From Kitasatospora papulosa (GTDB lineage: Bacteria; Actinomycetota; Actinomycetes; Streptomycetales; Streptomycetaceae), in NCBI RefSeq assembly GCF_000717245.1, contig NZ_JNYQ01000001.1, positions 558,001-622,000 of the forward strand: DNA of 64,000 nucleotides, in the 5' to 3' direction. The first letter of the stretch is position 1; each line of letters opens with the position of its first letter. Of this stretch, positions 8,791 through 17,149 are shown one piece after another. The position numbers and the translations under genes were made by a program. The notes under the pieces were generated by a model. That model did not search any database, was not told the DNA's origin, and was given only the letters and a program-made list of their open reading frames with translations.

Positions 8791-9927
8791 GTGGCCACGG
8801 ACTACTACGCCGTACTCGGCGTGCGCCGCGACGCTTCCCAGGACGAGATCAAGAAGGCATTCCGCAGGCTCGCCCGCGAGCTGCACCCGGATGTCAACCC
8901 CGATCCGAAGACCCAGGAGCGGTTCAAGGAGATCAACGCCGCCTACGAGGTGCTGTCGGACCCGCAGAAGAAGCAGGTCTACGACCTCGGCGGGGACCCG
9001 CTCTCCCAGTCGGGCGGCGGCGGGGCCGGTGGCTTCGGCGCCGGCGGCTTCGGCAACTTCAGCGACATCATGGACGCGTTCTTCGGCAACGCGACGCAAC
9101 GCGGGCCCCGTTCGCGGACCCGGCGCGGCCAGGACGCCATGATCCGGCTGGAGATCGACCTCAACGAGGCGGCCTTCGGCACGACCAAGGACATCCAGGT
9201 CGACACGGCCGTCGTCTGTACGACCTGCAGCGGCGAGGGTGCCGCACCCGGCACCTCCGCGCAGACCTGTGACATGTGCCGCGGCCGCGGAGAGGTCTCC
9301 CAGGTCACCCGGTCGTTCCTCGGCCAGGTCATGACCTCGCGTCCCTGCCCGCAGTGCCAGGGCTTCGGCACGGTCGTGCCGACCCCGTGCCCCGAATGCG
9401 CCGGTGACGGCCGCATCCGCTCGCGGCGCACCCTGACCGTGAAGATTCCCGCAGGTGTCGACAACGGCACCCGGATCCAGCTCGCGGGAGAGGGCGAGGT
9501 CGGCCCCGGCGGCGGCCCCGCCGGCGACCTGTACGTCGAGATCCACGAGGTCTCGCACGCCGTGTTCCAGCGGCGCGGCGACGACCTCCACTGCACGGTC
9601 ACCATCCCGATGACGGCCGCCGCGCTGGGCACCCAGGTGCCACTGGAGACGCTCGACGGCCTCGAGGAGATCGACATCCGGCCGGGCACCCAGTCCGGCC
9701 AGTCGGTCCCGCTGCACGGGCGCGGCATCACGCACCTGCGGGGCGGCGGACGCGGCGACCTGATCGTGCACGTCGAGGTCATGACCCCGACGAAGATGGA
9801 CCCCGAGCAGGAGCGCCTGCTGCGGGAGCTGGCCAAGCTGCGCGGCGAGGAGCGGCCCACGGGCCAGTTCCAGCCGGGACAGCAAGGGCTGTTCTCCCGC
9901 CTGAAGGACGCCTTCAACGGCCGCTGA
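8791..9927 (+). CDS. dnaJ2: Molecular chaperone DnaJ (dnaJ2)
   Basis: The protein has 378 residues. An N-terminal J domain carries the HPD motif (ELHPDVNPDP) that stimulates DnaK ATPase. It is followed by a Gly/Phe-rich linker at about 70-95, then four CxxCxGxG zinc-finger repeats (CTTCSGEG, CDMCRGRG, CPQCQGFG, CPECAGDG) and the C-terminal substrate-binding domains. This is a complete type I DnaJ. The GTG start immediately follows the hrcA stop, so it is co-expressed under CIRCE control. Streptomycetes have a second dnaJ in the dnaK operon; the hrcA linkage identifies this one as the dnaJ2 type. Confidence 0.95.
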   Translation: MATDYYAVLGVRRDASQDEIKKAFRRLARELHPDVNPDPKTQERFKEINAAYEVLSDPQKKQVYDLGGDPLSQSGGGGAGGFGAGGFGNFSDIMDAFFGNATQRGPRSRTRRGQDAMIRLEIDLNEAAFGTTKDIQVDTAVVCTTCSGEGAAPGTSAQTCDMCRGRGEVSQVTRSFLGQVMTSRPCPQCQGFGTVVPTPCPECAGDGRIRSRRTLTVKIPAGVDNGTRIQLAGEGEVGPGGGPAGDLYVEIHEVSHAVFQRRGDDLHCTVTIPMTAAALGTQVPLETLDGLEEIDIRPGTQSGQSVPLHGRGITHLRGGGRGDLIVHVEVMTPTKMDPEQERLLRELAKLRGEERPTGQFQPGQQGLFSRLKDAFNGR

Positions 9928-9938
9928 ACCCTGTCACC

Positions 9939-9974
9939 ACGACGCCCGCCGGTCCCCGTACCGGCGGGCGTCGT
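9939..9974 (+). terminator. Hairpin terminator after dnaJ2
   Basis: A perfect 14-bp stem (9939-9952 pairing with 9961-9974) around an 8-nt loop, 12 bp after the dnaJ2 stop. There is no T-tract, as is usual for streptomycete terminators. Confidence 0.8.
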
Positions 9975-10048
9975 CGTGTCCCGGCGGTGTTCCCGTCCGG
10001 GTAAAGGGCTGATTCGGCACGATCCGCCGGACGTGGCACGATGCGCTC

Positions 10049-11122
10049 ATGTCCTCGCCCCTCACCGATCTCTGCCGGTACCCGATCGTGCAGGCCCCGA
10101 TGGCGGGAGGCGTCTCCCGGCCGGAGCTGGCCGCCGCGGTCTCCGAGGCCGGAGGGCTGGGGTTCCTCGCCGCCGGCTACAAGACGGCGGACGGGATGTA
10201 CAACGAGATCAAGCAGCTCCGGAGGACGACCGGCCGGCCCTTCGGCGTCAACCTCTTCATGCCGCAGCCCCTCGTCGCCGACCCGGGCGCCGTCGAGATC
10301 TACCGCCATCAGCTCGCCGGCGAGGCGGCCTGGTACGAGACCCCCCTCGGTGACACGGACGCCGGCGGGGACGACGGCTACGACGCCAAGGTCGCAATCC
10401 TGCTGCACGACCCCGTACCCGTGGTCTCCTTCACCTTCGGCTGCCCCACCCGCGAGGTCCTCGACGCGTTCGCCGCCGTCGGCACGCTCACCGTCGTCAC
10501 GGTCACCTCGCCCCAGGAGGCGCGGAACGCCGGATGGTCGGGCGCCGCCGCGCTCTGCGTCCAGGGAGCCGAGGCCGGCGGCCACCAGTCCACGCACCGC
10601 GACGATCCCCAGGGCGGCCTCACCGGCACCGGACTGCTCGCCCTGATCGCCGGGATCCGTGAGTCCGTCGACCTGCCGGTCGTCGCGGCCGGGGGACTGA
10701 TGCGCGGTTCACAGATCACCGCCGTCCTGGCGGCCGGGGCCGACGCCGCACAGCTCGGCACGGCCTTCCTGCCCTGCCCCGAGTCGGGTGCGCACCCGCT
10801 GCACAAGGACGCCCTGACCAATCCGCTGTTCGTGACGACGGCGCTGACCCGGGCGTTCTCCGGCCGCCCCGCACGCGGACTGGTCAACCGGTTCGTACGG
10901 GAGCACGGCCCGTACGCCCCCGCCGCCTACCCGCAGGTGCACCAGCTGACCGGCGGACTGCGCGCGGCGGCGGCCAAGGCCGGGGACGCCCAGGGCATGG
11001 CCCTCTGGGCGGGCCAGGGACACCGGCTGGCACGCGAGCTGCCCGCCGGGGAACTCGTGGAACTGCTCGCAGCGGAAACGGAGGCCGCGCGTGCGGCCGT
11101 GAATGTGAGGAGTGCCCGGTGA
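10049..11122 (+). CDS. Nitronate monooxygenase (NPD-type FMN enzyme)
   Basis: The protein has 357 residues with a TIM-barrel FMN fold. It starts with PIVQAPMAGGVSRPEL, and GVNLFMPQ, GAEAGGHQ (containing the family's catalytic histidine), VVAAGGLMRG and AGADAAQLGTAFL make up the FMN and phosphate-binding signature. The family oxidises alkyl nitronates such as propionate 3-nitronate with oxygen. The stop overlaps the rsmE start by 4 bp (GTGA), so the genes are coupled, although no functional link to rRNA methylation is known. Confidence 0.87.
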   Translation: MSSPLTDLCRYPIVQAPMAGGVSRPELAAAVSEAGGLGFLAAGYKTADGMYNEIKQLRRTTGRPFGVNLFMPQPLVADPGAVEIYRHQLAGEAAWYETPLGDTDAGGDDGYDAKVAILLHDPVPVVSFTFGCPTREVLDAFAAVGTLTVVTVTSPQEARNAGWSGAAALCVQGAEAGGHQSTHRDDPQGGLTGTGLLALIAGIRESVDLPVVAAGGLMRGSQITAVLAAGADAAQLGTAFLPCPESGAHPLHKDALTNPLFVTTALTRAFSGRPARGLVNRFVREHGPYAPAAYPQVHQLTGGLRAAAAKAGDAQGMALWAGQGHRLARELPAGELVELLAAETEAARAAVNVRSAR

Positions 11123-11865
11123 CGGCACCTGTCTTCGTCGTCGAACAGCTCCCCGGCGGACCGGAGTTCGTCCTGGACGGCCCCGAGGGGCGGCACGCGG
11201 TGTCCGTGCGCCGGCTTAACCCGGGGGAGGACCTCGTCCTGACCGACGGCCGGGGCCGCTGGGCGGAAGGCGTCGTACGGGCGGCCGAGGGCAAGGACCG
11301 GCTGCTGGTCACCGGCCTGGTGAGCGTCCACGAGGAGCCGGCTCCCGCGCCCCGCATCACCGTCGTGCAGGCGCTGCCCAAGGGCGACCGCGGCGAGCTC
11401 GCCGTGGAGACCATGACCGAGACGGGCGTCGACGCGATCGTGCCCTGGCAGGCCGCGCGCTGCATCACGCAGTGGAAGGGCGACCGCGGGCTCAAGTCCC
11501 TCGCCAAGTGGCGCAGCACGGCCCGCGAGGCGGGCAAGCAGTCCCGCCGGGTGCGTTTCCCCGAGGTCGCGGACGCCATGACGACCAAGCAGGTCGCGGC
11601 CCTGCTCGCCGGGGCGGACTTCGCGGGTGTCCTGCACGAGGACCGCGACAGCGGCAGCGAACCGCTCGCCACCGCCGAACTCCCCGCCGAGGGCACGATC
11701 GTGCTGGTCGTCGGACCGGAGGGCGGGGTGTCACCTCAGGAGCTGGCCGCCTTCGCCGAGGCGGGAGCCCCCGCCTACCGGCTCGGGCCCAGCGTGCTGC
11801 GCACCTCGACCGCGGGGACCGCCGCGGCGGCCCTGCTGATGGGACGCACCGGGCGCTGGAGTTGA
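11119..11865 (+). CDS. rsmE: 16S rRNA (uracil(1498)-N(3))-methyltransferase RsmE
   Basis: The protein has 248 residues with an N-terminal PUA-like domain (PEGRHAVSVRRL) and a C-terminal SPOUT knot. The knot motifs are VLVVGPEGGVSPQEL and LGPSVLRTSTAGTAA, typical of RsmE, which methylates N3 of U1498 in 16S rRNA using SAM. Length and motifs are complete. The GTG start at 11119 overlaps the preceding stop. Confidence 0.94.
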   Translation: MTAPVFVVEQLPGGPEFVLDGPEGRHAVSVRRLNPGEDLVLTDGRGRWAEGVVRAAEGKDRLLVTGLVSVHEEPAPAPRITVVQALPKGDRGELAVETMTETGVDAIVPWQAARCITQWKGDRGLKSLAKWRSTAREAGKQSRRVRFPEVADAMTTKQVAALLAGADFAGVLHEDRDSGSEPLATAELPAEGTIVLVVGPEGGVSPQELAAFAEAGAPAYRLGPSVLRTSTAGTAAAALLMGRTGRWS

Positions 11866-11942
11866 GAGCCGCCCGCCCGGCCGGGCCGGATAGCATGCCG
11901 GTGTACTGATCACGAGGACCCAACGACCGAGGAGGCCGGGCC

Positions 11943-12302
11943 ATGGCGGGAGAGCCGCAGACCGACTGCCTGTTCTGCAAGATCGTTACAGGGGACATCC
12001 CGGCGACCATCGTCCGCGAGAGCGCGACGACGGTCGCCTTCCGCGACATAAACCCCCAGGCCCCGACGCACGTCCTGGTCATCCCCAAGGCGCACTACCC
12101 GGACGCCGCCGCGCTCGCCGCGGGCGACCCCCAGGCCGCGGCCGACGTGCTGCGCGAGGCGGGTCTGGTCGCCGCCGACGAGAAGATCACCGAGACCGGC
12201 TACCGCATCGTGCTCAACACCGGCGCCGGTGCCGGACAGACCGTGTTCCACGCGCACGCCCACGTCCTCGGCGGACGCGGGATGCAGTGGCCCCCCGGTT
12301 AG
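11943..12302 (+). CDS. HIT family nucleotide-binding protein
   Basis: The protein has 119 residues. It begins with the family CLFCKIVTGDIPA segment and ends with the histidine triad HAHAHVLGG, which binds the alpha-phosphate of nucleotides in Hint-type hydrolases. The two early cysteines may be part of a zinc site seen in some HIT proteins. GGAGG lies just before the ATG. It is followed after 13 bp by the RNase Z-like gene and probably co-transcribed with it. Confidence 0.92.
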   Translation: MAGEPQTDCLFCKIVTGDIPATIVRESATTVAFRDINPQAPTHVLVIPKAHYPDAAALAAGDPQAAADVLREAGLVAADEKITETGYRIVLNTGAGAGQTVFHAHAHVLGGRGMQWPPG

Positions 12303-12315
12303 CGGGTCACCACCC

Positions 12316-13224
12316 GTGTCCGTACGAGAGCTCGTGGTCCTCGGCACCGCCAGTCAGGTGCCGACCCGCCACCGCAACCACAACGGCTATCTGCTGCGCT
12401 GGGACGGCGAGGGCATCCTCTTCGACCCGGGCGAGGGGACCCAGCGCCAGATGCTGCGGGCCGGCGTCGCCGCGCACGACATCAACCGGATCTGCGTCAC
12501 GCACTTCCACGGCGACCACGCGCTGGGCCTGGCGGGCGTGATCCAGCGGATCAATCTCGACCAGGTCCCGCACCCCGTCACCGCCCACTTCCCGGCGAGC
12601 GGGCAGCACTTCTTCGACCGGCTGCGGTACGCGACCGCCTACCGGGAGTCGGTCGAGCTGACCGAGGCCCCGGTCGCCGCCGACGGGGTCCTCGCCACCA
12701 CCGACGCGTACACCCTCGACGGCCACCGGCTCTCGCACCCCGTCGAGTCCTACGGCTACCGCCTCACCGAGCCCGACCGGCTGCGCATGCTGCCGGCGAA
12801 GCTGGCCGAGCACGGCATCGCGGGGCCCGACGTCGGACGGATCCAGCGGGACGGCGTGCTGCGCGGCGTCCCCCTCGCGGAGGTCTCCGAGACCCGCCGG
12901 GGACAGCGCTTCGCGTTCGTCATGGACACCCGGCTCTGCGACGGCGCGTTCGCCCTCGCGGAGAAATGCGACATGCTGGTCATCGAGTCGACGTTCCTCG
13001 ACGAGGACGGCCGGCTCGCCGACGACCACGGTCACCTCACCGCCGGCCAGGCGGCCCGGGTGGCGAAGGAGTCCGGCGTACGGCACCTCGTGCTGACGCA
13101 CTTCTCCCAGCGCTACACGGACCCCGACGCTTTCGAGCGCCAGGCCAGGGCAGCCGGCTTCGACGGTGAACTGACCATCGCCCAGGACCTGATCAGGGTC
13201 CCGGTACCCACCCGCCACACGTAA
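12316..13224 (+). CDS. RNase Z-like metallo-beta-lactamase-fold protein
   Basis: The protein has 302 residues. The N-terminus ELVVLGTASQVPTRHRNHNG is the RNase Z/elaC start, and THFHGDH supplies the HxHxDH zinc ligands. VMDTRLCDGA, VIESTFLDED and LVLTHFSQRY supply the remaining histidine and aspartate positions. tRNase Z removes 3' trailers from pre-tRNAs; homologues annotated as ribonuclease Z occur throughout Streptomyces, though the processing role here is inferred. The GTG at 12316 is chosen because the longer frame overlaps the HIT gene. The add gene follows after 10 bp. Confidence 0.88.
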   Translation: MSVRELVVLGTASQVPTRHRNHNGYLLRWDGEGILFDPGEGTQRQMLRAGVAAHDINRICVTHFHGDHALGLAGVIQRINLDQVPHPVTAHFPASGQHFFDRLRYATAYRESVELTEAPVAADGVLATTDAYTLDGHRLSHPVESYGYRLTEPDRLRMLPAKLAEHGIAGPDVGRIQRDGVLRGVPLAEVSETRRGQRFAFVMDTRLCDGAFALAEKCDMLVIESTFLDEDGRLADDHGHLTAGQAARVAKESGVRHLVLTHFSQRYTDPDAFERQARAAGFDGELTIAQDLIRVPVPTRHT

Positions 13225-13234
13225 CGAGATCCCC

Positions 13235-14227
13235 GTGCACCTCCCCAAAGCCGAACTCCACCTCCACATCGAAGGAACCCTCGAACCCGAGCTGGCCTTC
13301 GCACTGGCCGCGCGCAACGGCGTGGACCTGCCCTACGCGGACACCGAGGAGCTGCGCAAGGCGTACCTCTTCGAGGACCTGCAGACCTTCCTCGACCTGT
13401 ACTACGCCCTGATGGCCGTGCTGCGCACCGAGGACGACTTCGCCGAGCTGGCAGACGCCTACCTCGCCCGCGCCGCCGCCCAGGGGGTCCGGCACGCGGA
13501 GATCTTCTTCGACCCGCAGGCCCACACCGACCGCGGCGTCCCGATCGGCACCGTCGTCGAGGGGCTCGGCAGGGCGCTGGACCGCAGCGAGGAGAAGCAC
13601 GGCATCTCCACCCAGCTGATCATGTGCTTCCTGCGCGACAAGTCCGCGGAGTCGGCGCTGGAGACACTGGAGGCCGCGAAGCCGTACCTCCACCGCATCA
13701 GTGCCGTCGGCCTCGACTCGGCGGAGGTCGGCCACCCGCCCGCGAAGTTCCGCGAGGTGTACGCGGCGGCCACGGCCCTCGGCCTGCGCAAGGTCGCCCA
13801 CGCGGGCGAGGAGGGCCCGCCGGAGTACATCCGGGAGGCCCTCGACGTCCTCGGCGTCGAGCGGATCGACCACGGGCTGCGCTGCATGGAGGACCCGGAC
13901 CTGGTGGACCGGCTGGTCTCCGAACGGATCCCGCTGACGCTCTGCCCGCTGTCCAACGTACGGCTGCGCGCCATCGACGTCCTGGAGCAGCACCCGCTGC
14001 GCTCGATGATGGACGCGGGGCTGCTCTGCACGGTGAACTCCGACGACCCCGCCTACTTCGGCGGATACGTCGGAGACACCTTCCACGCCGTGCACGAGGC
14101 GCTCGGCCTGGACCGCGAGCAGCTGCGCACCCTGGCCCGCAACTCCTTCGAGGCGGCCTTCCTCGACCACGACGAGGAGCGCAGGGCGCGCTACCTGTCC
14201 GAGGTCGAGGCGTACGCGTTCGACTGA
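13235..14227 (+). CDS. add: Adenosine deaminase
   Basis: The protein has 330 residues with the metal-dependent amidohydrolase barrel. ELHLHIEGTLE gives the two N-terminal zinc histidines. HAGEEGPPEYI gives the third histidine and catalytic glutamate, RIDHGLRC the second catalytic histidine, and NSDDPAYFG the terminal aspartates. It converts adenosine or deoxyadenosine to inosine in purine salvage. All catalytic residues are present. It is the last gene of the run starting at 10049. Its 3' end overlaps the convergent MFS gene by 37 bp. Confidence 0.92.
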   Translation: MHLPKAELHLHIEGTLEPELAFALAARNGVDLPYADTEELRKAYLFEDLQTFLDLYYALMAVLRTEDDFAELADAYLARAAAQGVRHAEIFFDPQAHTDRGVPIGTVVEGLGRALDRSEEKHGISTQLIMCFLRDKSAESALETLEAAKPYLHRISAVGLDSAEVGHPPAKFREVYAAATALGLRKVAHAGEEGPPEYIREALDVLGVERIDHGLRCMEDPDLVDRLVSERIPLTLCPLSNVRLRAIDVLEQHPLRSMMDAGLLCTVNSDDPAYFGGYVGDTFHAVHEALGLDREQLRTLARNSFEAAFLDHDEERRARYLSEVEAYAFD

Positions 14228-15549
14228 CCGGCACCGCCGGCCGGCCCGGCCGTGCGGAACGCGCTCCGGCCCAGCCTCCTGCGCCGTAGCGCCGGCACGC
14301 TGATCTCCGCGACCGCCTGCTCCGGCGCGCCCAGCTTGGGCACCGCGCCGGACAGGCTGTTGGTCGTGGCGGCGAGCAGCGCCGCCGGGGCACCGCCCCT
14401 GCGCCGGACGGAGCCGGGCACCAGCGGCCGGCCGCCGGTGTGCAGGGCCACCGCGGTGACAGGGGCCGCGACCAGGAGCGTCGCGGCCCCCAGGATCAGT
14501 CCCATCACCGCGTAACCCGCCTGCTCGGAGAGCACGCTGCCGAGGAGGGGACCGCACGCCGTGCCGACGGACGAGGCCGAGCCCGCGAGGACCGCCCAGC
14601 GGCCGCGCACGTCCAGCGAGGCGGCCAGCCCGATGAGGTACGACAGGACCACCGGGTAGAAGGTGTTCCACGCGATCTCACCGGTCGCGAACGACCCCAG
14701 GTCCTCGGCCGAGGAGCTCAGCACGATGCTCCCGGCGATGATCATCGTCCCGAGGCCGATCGGAACCGCGCGCCCGAGCCGGGCCCCCAGCATGCCCGCG
14801 CCCATCACTCCGAGCAGCCCCGCACCCAGCGCGGCGGCGAACACGGCGCCGATGGTCACCTCCGAGAGGCCGACCTGGACGGCACCGATGCGGCTGCTCA
14901 CCCCCCACAGGGCGTTCTGCGCCATGGACCAGACGAGCATCCCGCCCGCCAGCACCAGCCCGGACCGCCGGTGCGGCAGCCGCCCCTGCACCGGTGACGC
15001 CCCGCCGACCGGCGAGGAGCCTCCCAGCCTGGAGGTGGCGGGCCAGACGAGCAGGGCGACCAGCGCGATGGACGCGAACGGCAGACGGTGACCCCCACCC
15101 AGGTGAGGGATCGTCAGGTAGAGGGCGCCCGCCGTCGCCGAGACGCTGAGCAGCCCGAGTGACGAGGTCCGGTGCGGATCCCTCTGCGCGGCGATGCCGG
15201 AGGCCGCGACGGCGGTCGCCGTGCCCGAGCCGAAACCGCCGACGACGACTCCCACGACCACCAGCGGCATCGAGGTGGTCAGCGCCGCGCAGCCGTACCC
15301 GAGCGCGGCGAGCAGCAGCCCCGCGCGCGCCGGTCTCCGCGACCCGAATCTTTCGACGCGCCCCGCCAGCGCGAAGCCGGCCGAGGCCGAGCTGAGCAGC
15401 AGGGCGCTGCCGACCAGACCGGCCTGGGCGGAGCTCAGCCCCAGATAGGTGCTGAGACGGCCGACGAGGGTGGGGAGCAGATAGGCGGCGAGGTAACCGG
15501 CGGTGAACACGGCGACCAGGGGCCACGCGGCGCGAGGGCGCGAGGACAT
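14191..15549 (-). CDS. MFS transporter
   Basis: A very hydrophobic protein of about 452 residues with around 12 predicted membrane segments, including LVAVFTAGYLAAYLLPTLVG near the N-terminus and GYAVMGLILGAATLLVAAPVT near residue 370. The ~70-residue tail is polar and Arg-rich. The ATG at 15549 has AGGA about 8 nt upstream; ATG 15567 is an alternative adding six residues. Substrate unknown; the general look is of an arabinose-efflux/cyanate-type permease. Its upstream region carries a CRP-like palindrome and a direct repeat shared with the divergent kinase gene. Confidence 0.82.
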   Translation of the reverse strand: MSSRPRAAWPLVAVFTAGYLAAYLLPTLVGRLSTYLGLSSAQAGLVGSALLLSSASAGFALAGRVERFGSRRPARAGLLLAALGYGCAALTTSMPLVVVGVVVGGFGSGTATAVAASGIAAQRDPHRTSSLGLLSVSATAGALYLTIPHLGGGHRLPFASIALVALLVWPATSRLGGSSPVGGASPVQGRLPHRRSGLVLAGGMLVWSMAQNALWGVSSRIGAVQVGLSEVTIGAVFAAALGAGLLGVMGAGMLGARLGRAVPIGLGTMIIAGSIVLSSSAEDLGSFATGEIAWNTFYPVVLSYLIGLAASLDVRGRWAVLAGSASSVGTACGPLLGSVLSEQAGYAVMGLILGAATLLVAAPVTAVALHTGGRPLVPGSVRRRGGAPAALLAATTNSLSGAVPKLGAPEQAVAEISVPALRRRRLGRSAFRTAGPAGGAGQSNAYASTSDR

Positions 15550-15744
15550 GGGCGTTCCTGAAGACATGCCTGAGGAGGCGGAAGAAGGCAGGGGAGGGTA
15601 AGGCGGGGGAAGGCGAGACAGAGGTGTGTCAGGGGAGGGTGGAGCGAGAAAAGCGGAGAAGCGGCACTCGTCGTCGACCGTCCCGATCGGTGCTCGCGGG
15701 GCAATTTGTATCAAGCGCGTCCAGGCGACGGAAAGTCGGCTCGA

Positions 15745-15760
15745 TGTGATCTGAGTCACA
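15745..15760. promoter_or_regulatory. CRP-like palindrome
   Basis: TGTGATCTGAGTCACA matches the CRP-family consensus TGTGA-N6-TCACA exactly and also the reported streptomycete form GTG-N6-GNCAC. It lies in the ~370-bp divergent region between the MFS transporter and the pfkB-type kinase, about 160 bp from the kinase start. Confidence 0.6.
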
Positions 15761-15762
15761 TA

Positions 15763-15808
15763 CATGTTTATGCAGTGTCAGGCCGGGTAGCTGCGCATGT
15801 TTATGCAG
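15763..15808. repeat. Tandem 13-bp direct repeat, possible operator
   Basis: CATGTTTATGCAG occurs at 15763-15775 and again, identical, at 15796-15808. The copies are 33 bp apart (about three helical turns) and begin 2 bp after the CRP-like palindrome. AT-rich identical repeats are rare in this background, so a regulator site is plausible. The rest of the 15550-15918 gap shows no ORF. Confidence 0.5.
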
Positions 15809-15918
15809 GTGGGAGTGAGTGTGCGCGGCCCGGCGCGGGCCCTCCGGATAGGGCGGCGCATCCGGCACACTGGCCGGATCTCGCACTGTTCAGATCTGCC
15901 ACGGCCGGGGAGCGCAAG

Positions 15919-17022
15919 GTGGGCACTACGAATCCAGGCATCGACCCGCTGCTCGGGCTGCGCGCCCCGCAGGATCCGGCCTGCGACGTCTTCCTGACCG
16001 GCACGGTCTTCCTGGACATCATCTTCACCGGCCTGGACAGCGCTCCGGTACGCGGGACGGAGTCCTGGGCGCGGGGGATGGGGTCCAGCCCCGGAGGCGT
16101 CGCCAACATGGCCACCGCGCTCGCCCGGCTCGGCCTGCGCACCTCGCTGGCCGCCGCGTTCGGCGACGACCACTACGGCGAGTACTGCTGGGACGCCCTC
16201 GAACAGGGCGAGGGCATCGACCTGTCGATGTCCCACACGGTGCCCGGCTGGCACTCACCCGTCACGGTCTCGATGGCGTACGAGGGTGAGCGCACGATGG
16301 TCTCGCACGGTCACGAGGCCCCGGCCCCGGCCGCCGCCGAGGTGCCCGGCGGCACGTTTCCCCACTGCCCGCCCCGCGCCCGGGCCGCCATCGCCTCGCT
16401 GACCCCCGGCCGCAGCGAGCCCTGGGTCGCCGCGGCCGCCCGGAACGGCGCGCTGGTCTTCGCCGACGTCGGCTGGGACGAGACCGGCCGCTGGGACCTG
16501 GACGCCCTGCCCGATCTCGGACACTGCCTGGCCTTCCTCCCCAACGCGGAGGAGGCCATGCGCTACACCCGCACGGACTGCCCGCGGACCGCCGCCCACG
16601 CCCTCGCCGAGCGGGTCCCCCTCGCCGTGGTCACCCTCGGGGCGGAAGGGGCCTACGCGGTGGACGGGCGGACGGGGGCGGCGGCCGAGGTGCCCGCCAT
16701 CGAGGTGGAGGCCCTCGACCCCACAGGGGCGGGCGACGTCTTCGTCGCCGGCTTCGTCACGGGCACGCTGGCGGGCTGGCCGCTCGCCGACCGTCTGGCT
16801 TTCGCCGGTCTCACCGCCGCCCTGTCGGTGCAGGAGTTCGGCGGATCCCTGTCCGCCCCCGGATGGGCTGAGGTCGCCGCCTGGTGGCAGCAGGTGCGCA
16901 CCTGCGCGGACCAGGACCCGGCGGCCCTGGAGCGCTACGCCTTCCTGGAGGAACTGCTCCCCGCCACCTGCGCGTCCTGGTCCCGGCGCCGCGCCGTGCC
17001 GACCATCGGCTTCCGCCAGTGA
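15919..17022 (+). CDS. PfkB family carbohydrate kinase
   Basis: The protein has 367 residues. The ribokinase-fold features are VFLTGTVFLDIIFTGLD, SPGGVANMATALARLG (substrate and Gly-rich motif), VVTLGAEGAYAV, and DPTGAGDVFVAGF with the catalytic aspartate of the GAGD anion hole. It phosphorylates a sugar or nucleoside with ATP; the substrate is not evident. The GTG at 15919 has GGGGAG at 15907-15912 with 6-nt spacing; the longer frame from 15706 is not supported by a ribosome site. The CRP-like site upstream hints at carbon or development-linked control. Confidence 0.86.
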   Translation: MGTTNPGIDPLLGLRAPQDPACDVFLTGTVFLDIIFTGLDSAPVRGTESWARGMGSSPGGVANMATALARLGLRTSLAAAFGDDHYGEYCWDALEQGEGIDLSMSHTVPGWHSPVTVSMAYEGERTMVSHGHEAPAPAAAEVPGGTFPHCPPRARAAIASLTPGRSEPWVAAAARNGALVFADVGWDETGRWDLDALPDLGHCLAFLPNAEEAMRYTRTDCPRTAAHALAERVPLAVVTLGAEGAYAVDGRTGAAAEVPAIEVEALDPTGAGDVFVAGFVTGTLAGWPLADRLAFAGLTAALSVQEFGGSLSAPGWAEVAAWWQQVRTCADQDPAALERYAFLEELLPATCASWSRRRAVPTIGFRQ

Positions 17023-17149
17023 AAGGCAGATGATCACCGGGTAAAACCTCTCGGCGTTGTCGGCGGGGAGTCGTACGCTGGTACTCCAGAGGCGGTCGAG
17101 CCGCGACAGCCCTGCAACGGGAGGTATGCGCAGGCCCGAGGGCCGGCCC

